From Phyllostachys edulis (lineage: Eukaryota > Streptophyta > Magnoliopsida > Poales > Poaceae), in contig CM070548.1 of the NCBI GenBank assembly GCA_036346405.1, positions 73,317,739-73,381,738 of the forward strand: a stretch of 64,000 bases of DNA. The letters run 5' to 3'. Shown piece by piece: positions 39,229 through 50,590 of this stretch (positions are counted from its first letter, which is position 1; the number at the start of each line of letters is the position of its first letter). The notes beneath the pieces are model-generated. The model was not told the origin of the DNA. It saw only the letters and a program-made list of their open reading frames with translations, and did not search any database. A program made the translations under genes and the position numbers.

Positions 39229-39283
39229 ATATTTGGTTGCTTTGTTCGATAGATCAGGCCAGGAAAGAGTTCTGGTGCATACT
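39180..39283 (-). pseudogene. Captured TATA-binding protein exon, copy 2
   Basis: Encodes a YAPELFPGLIYRTKQPNIVL-type segment of the TBP C-terminal core, with acceptor CTGCAG and donor GTTAGC intact. A stop follows LLIFV, so the copy cannot be read through. A third, shorter copy lies at about 39036-39076 through the tandem duplication. Confidence 0.85.
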
Positions 39284-39765
39284 GCAGGGGAAAAAAGGTA
39301 GACATCATTAAGCTTACACTTGAGAATAATAAAACATATCCAAAGAGAAAGATCCTAAAAGAAATATGTACCAAACATGAATTAATTAACTACCAAGGGC
39401 TCTTTTTTTTTTTGGCAATCATAGTATGCCAGTTTGGTAGTACTTGGTCATAATTTCATTTGTGCTTAGATAATTCTTAACATGAGTTGTAATGCTTAGT
39501 AAAAAAAACTTTGGAGCCAGAGTGCTAGAAGTGGGAAAATCAGTAGAGGAAATGGTACAACAAAAAGTTTTAGTAAGCAAATAAGAATTCGGATTTTTCT
39601 TAACATCTCATATATGAAGCTTTCTGACGAGCAGCTAGTGGGCTCAAAATAAAATATACACAATGTAATCTCTTGTTCCAAACAAAGGAACTAAGAACTT
39701 TTTTGGTGGTTATGGTGTTTGAATAAATAAAATTAGTGATCCAGCATGCAAACAAGAAGAGAATA

Positions 39766-39857
39766 ATCTTCCATCCAGCTGATCTGGCGTGCTCAATTGC
39801 TCCACCGAGGTCACTGTCAGTAGCCAGAAGAACTTTGTCACCTTCACCATCCTCGTA
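39766..39857 (-). pseudogene. Captured PB1-domain exon (CBS-PB1 protein-like)
   Basis: Encodes EDGEGDKVLLATDSDLGGAI followed by EHARSAGW. This resembles the acidic OPCA part of the PB1 domain found at the C-terminus of plant CBS-domain (CBSCBSPB-type) proteins. Only this exon is recognised. Confidence 0.65.
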
Positions 39858-40130
39858 CTATTGAACACAATTTAAGTGAGATTCATTAATATCCAGCTTT
39901 ATCCACAATTGAATACACCTGTTGTTCTTTTCGAATCTTTTCTATCCACATCTCCTGATTACTAAAAAGATTGTCATTAATCTGTTAAAAAAAAGTAATT
40001 ATAAGTACATATGTCAACTAAGTCACTGAGTACACTAATTTTTAAGCACCAATATTCAGATTTAGCTTTAACAAATAGTCAAGGGCTGACGTCGGCAAGA
40101 GACCATTTCCCTTCTATGTGCTTAGCAAGC

Positions 40131-40888
40131 TTTGAATGAAACATTTGTTGTTTTATACTGACAACTTTCTCAGTAGCAACATAAATTAATTACTTCCTAT
40201 TCTCCTCTTTGTCCTCTAGCATAAGTGACTCGTAGTACTACATTATTACCAAAAAAAAAACCTAACCTAACCTAATCAGCTTCTCAAATACCATATGTCA
40301 ATGATTTCATACACATGGATCTTATAAATATAGAGGAGCAGCAACGAGTGGTACATCATCATGCGAGCGATAATGAATATCAGACAAGCACAAGAATGTA
40401 CGGACTTACATTTAATTTTTTCAAACTGACAGGTGAGGAGATCGCTGTACTCTTCAACAATCTAAAAGAAAGGAAGGTACAAAGCTGTTAAAAAGAGTCA
40501 TACAAATTTCTTTGAATGAAACATTTGTTGTTTTACACTCATAGCTTTATCAGTAGCAGCATAAATTAATTACTTCCTATTCTCCTTTTTGACCTCTAGC
40601 ATAAGTGACTCGTAGTACTACATTATTTCCCAAAAAAACCTAACCTAACCTAACCTAATCAGCTTCTCAAATACCATATGTCAATGATTTCATCCACATG
40701 GATCCTATAAATATAGAGGAGCAGCAACGAGTGGTACATCATCATGCAAGCGATAATAAATATCAGACAAGCACAAGAATGTATGGACTTACATTTAATT
40801 TTTTTTTCAAACTGACAGGTGAGGAGATCGTTGTACTCTACAACAATCTAAAAGAAAGGAAGGTACAAAGCTATTAAAAAGAGTCATA
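40131..40888. repeat. 380-bp tandem duplication inside the Helitron
   Basis: Units start at 40131 and 40511 (both TTTGAATGAAACATTTGTTG). Each contains a CCTAA run and a short coding-like piece reading DLLTCQFEK on the minus strand. Confidence 0.9.
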
Positions 40889-41247
40889 CAGATTTATCGG
40901 GATGGTATAGCTAAAAATACAATACTAAAAGAGTCAAGAATAATCTAAAAAGAACAGGTAGGTGAGCATTTCTAAGCTTTAACCATTTTAATACAATACT
41001 AAAATTTGCAGAGATATTCCAAACTTCTAATTACCAAATGGAATAAGATATTTAGGATTTTTTATAAATGGTAAGAGTAAATCAAACCATTTCCACATAC
41101 CAAGACATACTGAGAAGGTAGATTGGTCAATCGAGCTATATGTTTTGAAAGGCAGCGTATGTCTCATCTCTCACCAGGAAAGAAAGTAGTTTAAGATGTA
41201 CGAAAAGGAATAACCAATGGAGGTATACACAATAAAAGACTGCTAAC

Positions 41248-41351
41248 CTTTGCTCCGGTAAAAATAATCTTGCCTGAAACAAAAATCAGAAGAACGATCT
41301 TTGGTTGCTTCATTCGATAGATCAGGCCATGAAAGAGTTCTGGCACATACT
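41248..41351 (-). pseudogene. Captured TATA-binding protein exon, copy 1
   Basis: A 104-bp exon encodes YVPELFHGLIYRMKQPKIVL and then LIFVSGKIIFTGAK, the second half of the TBP saddle. It is open and has intact splice borders. Only this exon is present, so no functional TBP results. Confidence 0.9.
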
Positions 41352-41683
41352 GTAGGGGAAAAAATGCAGGCATCATTGAGCTAACACTTGAGAATAATAA
41401 AACATATCCAGAGAGAAAGATCCTAGAAGAAATATATACCAAACAGGAATTAATTAACTACCAAGGGCTTCTTTTTTTGGCAATCACAGTATACCTGTGT
41501 GGCAATCACAAAGCAAGCATGGTGTTTTTTTAGGTATCATAAACCCTAAGTAGCGTTTTTTGAGGCAATAGCTAGAATAAATTTGATAGTATCCGCCTAC
41601 AGAAACTGCTACATTGGGAATGCACTTGTTCAATTTCCCCTACTTTTCTCGAAAAGTAGTATATATCGAAATACTTACGCTGC

Positions 41684-42036
41684 TCCTGTAGTATATCATC
41701 TACCACCTTTGCAACCTATATTTTTCATGCAGAAAAGCCGAGTATCAATTACCAGAACACTAATCAGGCTTGGCAAGATCATTAGCATTTCATATTCAAT
41801 CAAACAAGACTTACTAAAATGCTCGTGTTGCCTGCTCCCAAGGCCAAAGGCAGCATATTTAAGATTCTTAAGCCAAACTTCCCTCTCATTCCCCTGTTTA
41901 AGCACAAAAGCTACAGAAGAAGCCATAAAATGTGGTAGTAAATAGCGAGCACATGTGAGTGACCTTTTTTTTTACAAACCTCATTGAACCATTTACAGAA
42001 TCTTAACGCATTATCAGTGGGTTCCCCATCCCCATA
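41684..42036 (-). pseudogene. Captured NADPH-cytochrome P450 reductase exons
   Basis: Three consecutive exon-like pieces in natural order: GDGEPTDNALRFCKWFNE (42036-41980), GNEREVWLKNLKYAAFGLG (41893-41811) and AKVVDDILQEQ (about 41720-41684). They belong to the FMN-binding flavodoxin domain of plant P450 reductase. Introns are retained between them, so capture was at the DNA level. Confidence 0.85.
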
Positions 42037-42439
42037 TCTGAGATCATCAAACATAAGTAGCCACAAAAGTTATATAGTACCTGACAGTACAACAATGTGC
42101 CAGAAAGCCCATAAAAACAACTAGGAATCAATATTTGCTAGGTTAATCAACATGGATCCATCACAACCGTTAGGCTTATAAAGGAAGTTTTTTCTCTTTA
42201 AAAATGGGAAATAAAAGGAATGGAGAGCAAAATTGGCGGCACTCTAGTGAGTCACCTAGGGACTTATCAATGCTATATAAATTAATGGAAAAATTGCTCA
42301 GATAACTCTACCTTTTTTTGTACTTCACAAACATCCCACATTAAGGAGGACATTTAAATCAGCAGTTCATGTAAGATAGGGAATGAAGTACAACACATAC
42401 AACTGGATAAGGAATTGTCTTCGGTCTGACTCATTGAAA

Positions 42440-42870
42440 ACGAGATCGATCTTCTTTACCGCTTGGTCTCTGCTCCTTCATTTTTGCAGTTAGCTCATAG
42501 TTAGAGGATTGATTATCTACCTGCATTTGCTGAAGAAACCGCCTTTGCTCCTCAAGTTCACTTTCAATTTTCTCTATCTTTTTGAATGGTAAAAAGTTGT
42601 CATAGGAATATGCTATGTTTTGAATAGTTTATGGAATCAAGCAAGAAACACAGAGAATAATGTGAGTATCAGACAAAGTAAGCAACACAAACCTACAATA
42701 TGTCATAAGAAATGCGTGTGAGTGAGGCTTGGCATATACCAGGTCATGCTGGTGGCGTAAATGCTTTTCTGCCTCTTTCTTTTGCATCTTATTCTACTTG
42801 CTCTCCAGGACAATGGCCCTTTTCTCTTGGCAGACAAGCACATGCTTCTCTTCAGCCCTGGCTTTCTGAA
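42440..42870 (-). pseudogene. Captured coiled-coil exons of uncertain origin
   Basis: Minus-strand pieces read ARAEEKHVLVCQEKRAIVLE and, after a gap, KIEKIESELEEQRRFLQQMQ; a stop interrupts the first. With NQEMWIEKIRKEQQ near 39950 they might derive from a BRIZ/BRAP2-like RING protein coiled coil, but the order is not collinear and the assignment is weak. Confidence 0.4.
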
Positions 42871-42959
42871 AAGAGCATGACTTAGTGATTAAGGATGTAT
42901 TGGACAATACACTTGCTAACTGGGGAGGAAGACCAAATCCTCCACATCCAAAAAGGCCT

Positions 42960-43812
42960 TAAGGAGGAAAAATTAGAGAGAGAGGGAGGGAGGGAGGGAA
43001 AGTTTGAGGGAGGCCACCTAGAAGATGAACAAGTTGCAGGCATTGACAAGGGATCTGACCCGCTGTTGTAGTCGTCCTAGATGACGAGTCGGCTGAGGCA
43101 ACAGGGGCGGTGACGGTGGCACACAAGAGTAAGAGGCCACCACCCACCGAATTTGCCAGAGCTAGAACACTTTCGCTGGCCACTGGACCTCCATTTGCAT
43201 GTTGCACGCCTCTTCTTCCGCAAAAACTTGGAAGCGGAGACGGATGTTTGTGATACCTGCTTGGCTGCTTGCGTCGGCCTTGGAGGGGATTGGGAAGGAG
43301 ACGAAAGGGAGTGGAGCTAGATGACGAAGAGCGACGACGAGAAGGCAGGGGAGGTAGAGGTATGGGGAGAGGAGGCAGAGCAGATGGTGCGGCGGCCCGG
43401 TGAGCCGCCTTGGGGGTGAGATCTGGGGGCCATGTCGGGAGGGTCTGCGGAGGCGGCATGGGGCATGGGGAATCTTGGAGGGATGGGGCGGGGCCGTGGG
43501 ACGGGGGGATGATGGGGAGATGGTGGCGGCCTGGCGGGAGCGGGGTCCGGGGAAGGGGAGGAGTGCGGCGAAGGGGGAGGGGGCGACTGGGGAAAGAGCA
43601 GGTGATGCAAGCGAAGCATCTAGAGAGGAGTGTGGGTGCGTGGCTGACCGCGTGGCGAATGGAGCGATGCAAGCGAAGCATCCAGAGAGGAGCGTGGGGC
43701 AGCGTCGCAGCGCTTGCGGAGGAAGCCTTAGGCCCGATCGGACGGCCGAGGATGGAGAAGCGTAAATCCGACGGCCAGGAAAAGCGGAATGGCATGGCCA
43801 CTCTCCCCACAT
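42960..43812 (-). other. GC-rich 5' part of the Helitron
   Basis: Proline- and serine-rich ORFs are open in two frames here, as expected of GC-rich DNA; neither shows a domain. A unit of about 56 bp (GATGCAAGCGAAGCATC..) is repeated at 43612 and 43668. It could hold a captured first exon. Confidence 0.4.
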
Positions 43813-43842
43813 CTCCTTTGTGCGCCCTTTTATATAGAGAGA

Positions 43843-44685
43843 TACTCGTTTATAATTGCTTGGATGTAATGTAAGCCATTTTATGACAAGTCACACCATC
43901 ACCTATCTGTTTCTCATAAACTTAAAACTCTTGTGTTTTTGCTAGCTCAGTCATCAATCATCGGCAGTCGACAGCTTAGCTGAGGTGTGCAGCAGTCATG
44001 CGTTATCGATCTGTCCTTGCAAGCCGATCTTTCTGAATCTGTGGGCAGCTAGTGCATCAAATCAGAAGCAAATCCGGGAGGAGATTTCCTGAAGCACACA
44101 CATCACGTTCTTCCAGATCCGGCAGAATTCAACAGCTCTGCAGTTGAGTATCATTTTGTATCAATCACCACCTCACGCCACTACTAATTCCGCTTCCAGT
44201 AAACGTAGGAGCAAGCAAAAAGGTTCAGTTCAGCCAGGGGAAAAGAAAAGCAAAAAATAGTGGTGGCCTTATCGCCATCCTGAGATGTAAACGTGACCTT
44301 TGCACTGCTAGAATCAGGCCTGAATCTGATGTGACTATGGTTCAGGATGGGGAGCTAGGAGAAAAAGGGCTCAAAAAGGAGCTCAGCTCTGTCTATTTAC
44401 GATCAGATGACGGATGACAAAAGTCACAAGGCATCGATTCCAATCACAGTGCGATCGCGAAGCATAAGACGTTTTGTGCATCTTTCACTGTTCCGAGATC
44501 GTTATCTCGTCCGATAAGTACGGGCACTATCTCGCCAATGGAAGGACTAGATTAGCAAGTCACATCAGGATTTAATAACAGCAAGGACTAGATTAGCACA
44601 GACGGTTTCTTTAAGCAATTTTGAGGGTCCGTTCGCAACACTTGATTCCTTCTTATATGAAAAATGATGTTTTCCTTAAGGGGTG
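43843..44685. other. Flanking sequence, no gene seen
   Basis: Unremarkable sequence between the Helitron and the hAT pair. Confidence 0.5.
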
Positions 44686-44693
44686 TCTGGAAT

Positions 44694-47084
44694 TAGGGAT
44701 AGTAATCGGGCGTGACAGGGGTTCGCTAGTGCTCGTCATATCCATGTTCGCCGGCCCAAAACTCTTCCACGGTATACCCGCGAAAGGCGATGGACAGATA
44801 ACCTCACCCATGACCGCCGTCACCCTTGGGCATGCCCGTGAGGAGGGAGATTCAGACTCCAGAGGAGGAGAGGAGAGGACGGCCGGACGGGAGGCGGCGC
44901 GGTCGGGCGGGAGGACTAACAGAAGATCGATAAAATCACACCAAATCGCCCCAAAGCTAAAAACTCTAAATACTAATTTCGTGGCGGAAGCATCCCGACC
45001 TACTTGACGGTGAGGAACTCGCCAGAGTCTAGGTTCATGTCAAGGTAGGCCTGCTTGAACGTGCCGCTTTCGATGAGGTCGTCCTTCCGTCACCGGATCG
45101 GCGGCTTCTTCTCTCCTCCTAGTCCTCTACCGCTGTCTCTTCCTTCGAAGACCACATCCGCGGGCGGCGGCGATGACAACAGTGGTGGCGGCAGGAGGCG
45201 GTGCGGGGGCGAGGGGATCTTGGAGACCATCCTGAGCAGCCCCATCCCCCTCAACTTGCGGAGGTAGGATCGTCAAGGGCGGTGCCCGGGCGGAAGGAGA
45301 TGGAGCGGCGCACGGAGTCGAACAGCTTATGGGTCGGCGGCGACGGGGGTCGGACAGAAGTCGGGACTCGGAAGATGAGATTGGGGATTGGGGTTGGTAG
45401 CGGCTAGGGATGGCAATCGAGCGCGGCAGGTACGGGTAGTGCTCGCTCATACCATGCCCGCGGCTCTGATTTCCCTCCACAGGTATGCCCGCGAAGGACG
45501 ACGGGTGAAGAACCTCACTCAAGCCCGTCACCCGCGGGTACTCGTCGCCTGCAGGTATGTCCATTTACCTGTGAACAATGCACCATCGCTCGTGGGCATG
45601 CTCATCACACATAAACAATACATACATCAAGTTCACTTCAATTCACACATCAACAGTGATCGGGTCGATGGAGGTACGACGTCGCTCCCGTGCTCCGCCT
45701 GCATGCTCTTCAAATCAATGCTGCACAAAGGGGGGGAGGAAAAATGAAACAAAAATGTGCCATTTTAGTCCTCTGCGCCAGTTGACCATGTCAATCCATC
45801 AAATTGCTATATGAGGGATCGAAAGAACACAAAAGGCATGCAAATTATATCTCTTAGTAAAATTATCAAACGCCTATCGTGCAAGCACCAGCGCGTTCTA
45901 ACGCACTTGGTGGAGAGAAAGTAGGCCTTGATGGGGATGCAGCGTGTTAGGGCGTCATCCACTCATCCTCCTCCTGCGGAGGCGCGGTTGCAGGGGTTGC
46001 CTCCGCCGCCGCTCGAATCAGGCCCAGTAGGTCAAGCTCCAGAGGTCTTGAGTCGCGGGCGTCATGGGGTGGGGCGGCCGCGCCAAAGAGGGGCTCGATG
46101 GTGGCGGCCTCGTCGCGAGGAGGCGGCGGAGATGGCAGCACGCGCGCAGCTGCCCCATGGGAGGCGCTTGAGGAGGAGGTGGGGATGCCAACCGACGGAG
46201 TTGGCGCTTGGGGGTGACGAAGACCGAGGGAGTCGAGCCGGCGTTGAGGAGGAGGCCGAGCGGAAGGAGGTGACTGGCGTTCAGGAGGAGGCGATCGGCC
46301 GTGGGCGCTGAGGGAGGAGGAGGCCGGGCTAAGAGGATGACAAGCCGACGAGGGCGGATCTGGAGTTCTTGGGGGTTGGCGTGACTGCGTGAGTAATTGC
46401 CCAGTGAGGAGGCGGGCCAGGAGGAGGACAGGCCGACGGTTGGCTGGGAGGGGGACGGGGGGGGGGGGGGGGAGGGGCAACGGCCTTTGGAGGAGGATGG
46501 GGACAGGGAAGTTAAATCTGGATCAGGGGACGGGGGCACGTGAGGAAATGAACTTCTGGCGGCTGGGAGCGAGCGAGCGAGTAGTGACTAGGGTTTTAGT
46601 CTTTAGACAGTGGGGGTGTCCCACTTGTGGCTGCGGGTAATCAGGCGAAGCGGGCACGAGTAGAGCTTACCCATGCCCACTCCCGTTTGCCCGATGGGCA
46701 AAGAATGGTGCCCGTTTTCATACCCGTGGGGTAAAGAAAGACGCTCATACCCACCTCTATTAGGGTATTTACCCGCGGGCACGCGGGTAATCGGGCACAA
46801 TTGCCATCCCTAGTGGCCGCTGATGGAACGATGGCCTGATGGGGTATGGCCGAATGGAGTGGGTATGCGAATTAGGTTTCCTTGGGCCCACTTGTCGGTG
46901 TGGGTTGATGGGTAAATGGGCGCAGCAGAAATGGGTAGAGCTCACCCATGTCTACGCCCGTTTACCGAATGGGCAGAGGACTGCCCCCATTTCCATGTAT
47001 ATGGGCAAAGAAAACCCCCATGCCTGACTCTATGAGGGCATTTGCTCGAGAATATGCGGGTAATTGGGCACAATTGCATCCTTA
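44694..47084. mobile_element. Outer hAT-like element
   Basis: The left end TAGGGATAGTAATCGGGCG pairs with the right end, whose reverse complement is TAAGGATGCAATTGTGCCC. Flanking octamers TCTGGAAT (44686-44693) and TCTAGGAT (47085-47092) match at six of eight bases, an aged 8-bp hAT target duplication. No transposase is present. A related element is inserted in it at 45405. Confidence 0.7.
45405..46812. mobile_element. Inner hAT-like element nested in a relative
   Basis: The ends TAGGGATGGCAATCGAGC and (reverse complement of the right end) TAGGGATGGCAATTGTGCCC are hAT-type. Octamers GTAGCGGC (45397-45404) and GTGGCCGC (46813-46820) match at six of eight. The interior is GC-rich with an 18-G run near 46457-46472 and no transposase. 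ORFs in it lack domains. Confidence 0.75.
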
Positions 47085-47092
47085 TCTAGGAT

Positions 47093-49518
47093 AAACAAAG
47101 AACATATAAAGAATGACTTCATATCCTGCAAATCTTACAAGAGCATCAACAATATGCAGCGCTAACGTCGGAGTTCACACGTTACTACTTAGAGAAGCAC
47201 TCACTAGCCACAAAACAATGTTATTGTGGGGTACATGCAGTTAAAGTTACTAAACTTTGGCTATTGCTATATTTTTCAATATTTAGATTAAACACCGAAA
47301 TGGTATGTATATATTTACCTCGAAAAGAACTTTCATAATATTATAATATATTTTAGTGGTCTAAGTTATATTTTAGAAACTGTATCGATGTGCAAGACGA
47401 TGTTCTTCTTTTGTGACCGAGACGAGGGTTAGCACTTATTCTTCCCCGAACGTTAATTACCTCATCCTTAATGAAACCAAACAGTTTTCCTTTTCTTGAA
47501 TAGTAACAATTAACAACTAACGAGTAGGTTATCGCAGGCAGTTAAGCCCCATGGGCCATGGTTTTTGCTCCAGCTTTGCACTTTGGTGTGTTGGTCCCTG
47601 CTACAACATTTGCTACTAGCGACTGAAACCGGAGGGCGACACCTCGTTTTGGCCGCGTTGGTAGAACTAATGATGCTTGCTTTTGACGGGCGGGCGAGAT
47701 AGGACCAGGCAGTAGGATAACATATCTTAGCGTCTTCCAAATCAGAATCGCTGGATAAGACCTCTCGTCAAGAAGACCATGGAACATCACTAGCTTGACA
47801 GCAACATTGTAGATTCAGAGTAGCAGTACCAGAATGGTAAAAGGAAAGAAAAAGTTGTAAGGCCTTGAGTCATTAGCCATAGGAAATTAACTGCATGGTG
47901 GCGAATGGCAGACTTTTTGTGGAAGAAACTTGGGGATTTTACGGGTGAGGAAATTGACGCCGACGAGATCGTTCTTTTGACAATATGGCGGCGCTTTGAT
48001 CGTGAAAACCTTGTGCGTTTCGCCGTTTGGTAGGTATATACACGTCCAGCTCGACCGGAGAAGAATGTTGGGTACGTGGAAGGGGCGGAAATACTTGCAT
48101 AACTGTGTTGGCATGAGCACCTGGGAATCTTGAATCCAGTACTCCTCTACGTAAGGTTATGGATATCGAGATCCAAGCCAAGATTGTTTTGGATCAAAGG
48201 ATCGTATCGTAGAATCTTAGGATGGTATAGTAGAGTCTTGATAGAACCGTATCTCGAAAATCGTGATCCCGAAGGCTATATGGTCTAGATCACTGTTTAG
48301 GATCATTGGATGGTAAGATACAATGATACACATTGAGATACGAACCATGGTACTTCATACTTGGCACATTTCATTCATCAATCTTCTGACATTTTTGTTG
48401 TCACTCGCGAAAAATAGATGCAAATGCTCGCGCAACAAAACAGAAAACACAGAACGCGGAAAGTAACACATAACAAGATAGGAAGCACAGCAAGAACACA
48501 TTTTTCTCGCACCCCCTACACGACTGCTAGCACCACGAGAGGATCCACTTTGTATACAAAGCAAAGAGAGGGTCCCAAAAAAGGAAGAGGCGACTGTTTT
48601 GGGGGAAGTTCTGCATATACTGTTCAGCAATTGCTGAAAGAAAAGGCCCCAATGAAAAGTTCCCCCCCTTTTCATCCAAAAAAAGAAAGAAAAGTTCCTC
48701 CCTCCTGTGTTGAAAGGCTGGCCAAGCTAGACCTGTAGATTCTTGAGTACCTTCCATCTCCAGAGGTGCTCCACACGAATTATTCCGTTGATTAACATAC
48801 GATGATTGGGAAATATTTAGGGTTCATCATTCATCACCATTTGCTACACTAGCTAGAATCTAAATTGTGGGTCGTAGTGTGACTGTGTGAGTATCGTGAA
48901 AAATATTACTCCAACTCCAAGTCAAAGTTTTATCTACGAGTTCCTCTCAGAAAGAAATTAAACATCGCTATGAAAAGCTGTAAATGGTGTCTACATTGGA
49001 TCAGAGGTAGTACATCATACATGCAAACACCCAATGTTCTAAACATGCCATTCCAAAACATGACCCACATCTGACTTAAGCGCTTGTCACTAGGGTTTTT
49101 CGATTCTGCACATGCCATAATTTCCTCTTACTCCAAGCTCGCACAATTACACAAAAAAGAAGGGATACAAAGGGAAACAACGTTGAAACGTCACGCACCT
49201 ATTGCGCGCAGCGTCAAGTCGTTGCATGGCGCCTTTTCCCGCTCCATTATCGTCCACGTCGAAAGGAGGAAGACCCAACCCCTGAACAAGGGCGATGCGG
49301 CGGATCTGGACGACTTCGATCGCGGGCGGGCCTACCGGCCGTCTAGCCATTTTGCCTCTTTTGGCACCTAGAGGGAAGAAAGGCGCGGCCCGCGATCTCC
49401 TCAAATATCATGGCATCGTTATCACGGGGGCCAAGACGTCCTTTCCTTTCGCTGCCCTGCTCGTTCTTCGCACTCGATTGCGCCGTTGAAAGGCGTTTTT
49501 TGCTGGTGGCGATCGCGA
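47093..49518. other. Unassigned sequence
   Basis: Short minus-strand ORFs at 47510-47790, 47887-48181 and 48355-48757 show no family I can name. Repetitive ATGGTA/GATACA wording at 48200-48345 looks like a small MITE. No gene supported. Confidence 0.4.
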
Positions 49519-49705
49519 GTAGGCCTGGTAATGGGCTATAATTTTAAGGGCCAAAAGGGCTGGGCCCTTGTATGGATTAATTTGGGTCGAATGAAATGGA
49601 CCAAAATAAAAATGGGTTAGGATAGGATTGGGCTGGCTTTAAACCGGATTGGGCTAGGATTGAAATGGGCCGAGGTACTCCCAGTCACCGGTCTTGATGC
49701 GGACA

Positions 49706-49819
49706 CTTCTGGTTTGCTGTCGAGATCGAGCTCCCCACCGTCGCCCGTGCCGACCTCCGCAGCTTCTGGTTTGCCGTCGAGATCGAGCTCCCCACCTTCG
49801 CCCGTGCCGGCCTCCGCAG
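49706..49819. repeat. 57-bp unit, two tandem copies plus a partial third
   Basis: Units begin CTTCTGGTTTG at 49706, 49763 and 49820 (partial). Confidence 0.9.
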
Positions 49820-50110
49820 CTTCTGGTTTGCCGCGGCCTCCTCCCTCCCACCATTCCTCGTTGGCGCCATCACCAGCTACATCGCCCTCAGCACCGATGA
49901 CTCCGCCAGAAAAAGGGCCACTTCCTCAACAGCCTCTCCTTCCCCATCTTCCTTGGCGCCACCTTCTCCTCCACCGTCTTCTCCGTGCTAGCCCGCAACA
50001 TCGCCGAGCTCAAGCTTGCCGGCACCGACGTTGGCCAGCTCACGCTCTCCGCGTCGCTCCTCAACGACACGTTCGCCTGGGCCGGGCTGACCGTCGCCAC
50101 GGCGCGCGCG
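49820..50110 (+). pseudogene. Fragment of a CHX-type cation/H+ antiporter
   Basis: Pieces read FLVGAITSYIALSTDDSARK and then, in a shifted frame, FSVLARNIAELKLAGTDVGQ and LTLSASLLNDTFAWAGLTVA. These fit the conserved VLARILAEL..TDVG..AAAVND..AW block of plant CHX monovalent cation/proton antiporters. A frameshift separates the pieces, and only part of the transporter domain is present. Confidence 0.6.
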
Positions 50111-50590
50111 CGCGCTACGGACTGCCGGAGTAGGAGAGGTGGTTCCTCAGCCATGGGATGAGGGAGCTGCCCTCGACGCCCCCGAAGAAGCTGCTGCTCC
50201 CGCCGAGAGTGATCTGCGACGAGGAGCCGGAGCTTGGGAAGGAGGTCGAGTTCAACGAGGCTCGCGGGCTTGGATGGTACGACGAGCAGGGGAGGATCCG
50301 CGCGCTCTGTTGTTGGAGGTGCAAGGCGAGCGCACGGGCGGCCAAAGGTAGGCGGCGCCGGAGCGGGGAATTTCTGCTCGGGAAGAAGAGAATCAGGAGA
50401 AGCAAGAAAAGGAGTGGGGAAGAAAGAAGAGAGCGGCAGAGCAAGGCCACATGCTGACATGGGCCATATTGTATTACTAAACAGGCCGACCCTAGGGTTG
50501 AAACGGGCCAGGTTGGGCTGGATGGGGTGGGGTTTTAATAAATTCGGTTGGACTGGATAGGGCTGGGCTGTCTATTAGAATTTTTGGGTT

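Larger units (their letters stand above)
37876..43842 (-). mobile_element. Nonautonomous Helitron carrying gene fragments
   Basis: On the minus strand the element begins TCTCTCTATATAAAAGGG at 43842. It ends with a GC-rich hairpin, about eleven bases, then CTAG at 37876. Host bases are A before and T after, the Helitron insertion rule. It is 5967 bp long with no Rep or helicase. It contains exon-like pieces of at least four unrelated host genes, all minus strand and mostly with splice borders, plus two internal tandem duplications. This is the pattern of transcribed gene-capturing Helitrons known from maize and rice. Confidence 0.82.
49519..50590 (+). mobile_element. Probable gene-capturing nonautonomous element
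   Basis: A GGGCT/GGGCC-rich border on the left (49519-49680) and a similar one on the right (50475-50590) flank GC-rich captured coding sequence. The borders read in the same direction rather than as clear terminal inverted repeats, so the superfamily is undetermined. Confidence 0.35.

Noticed and set aside
40260..40275. Telomere-like CCTAACCTAACCTAA runs, again near 40640
   Set aside because: The unit is CCTAA, not the plant telomere CCCTAAA, and each run has only three or four copies inside a duplicated Helitron segment.
42959..43810. 283-residue proline-rich ORF at the Helitron 5' end
   Set aside because: Two overlapping frames are open in GC-rich DNA, both Pro/Ser-rich without a domain. 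Kept only as part of the Helitron description.
46454..46472. Run of about 18 G
   Set aside because: Homopolymer in a GC-rich hAT interior. It could form a quadruplex but nothing around it suggests function, and length in assemblies is unreliable.
47887..48181. Overlapping minus-strand ORFs of 77 and 80 residues
   Set aside because: One looks faintly like a plant DNA-binding domain, but no motif set is complete and there are no splice-linked neighbours.
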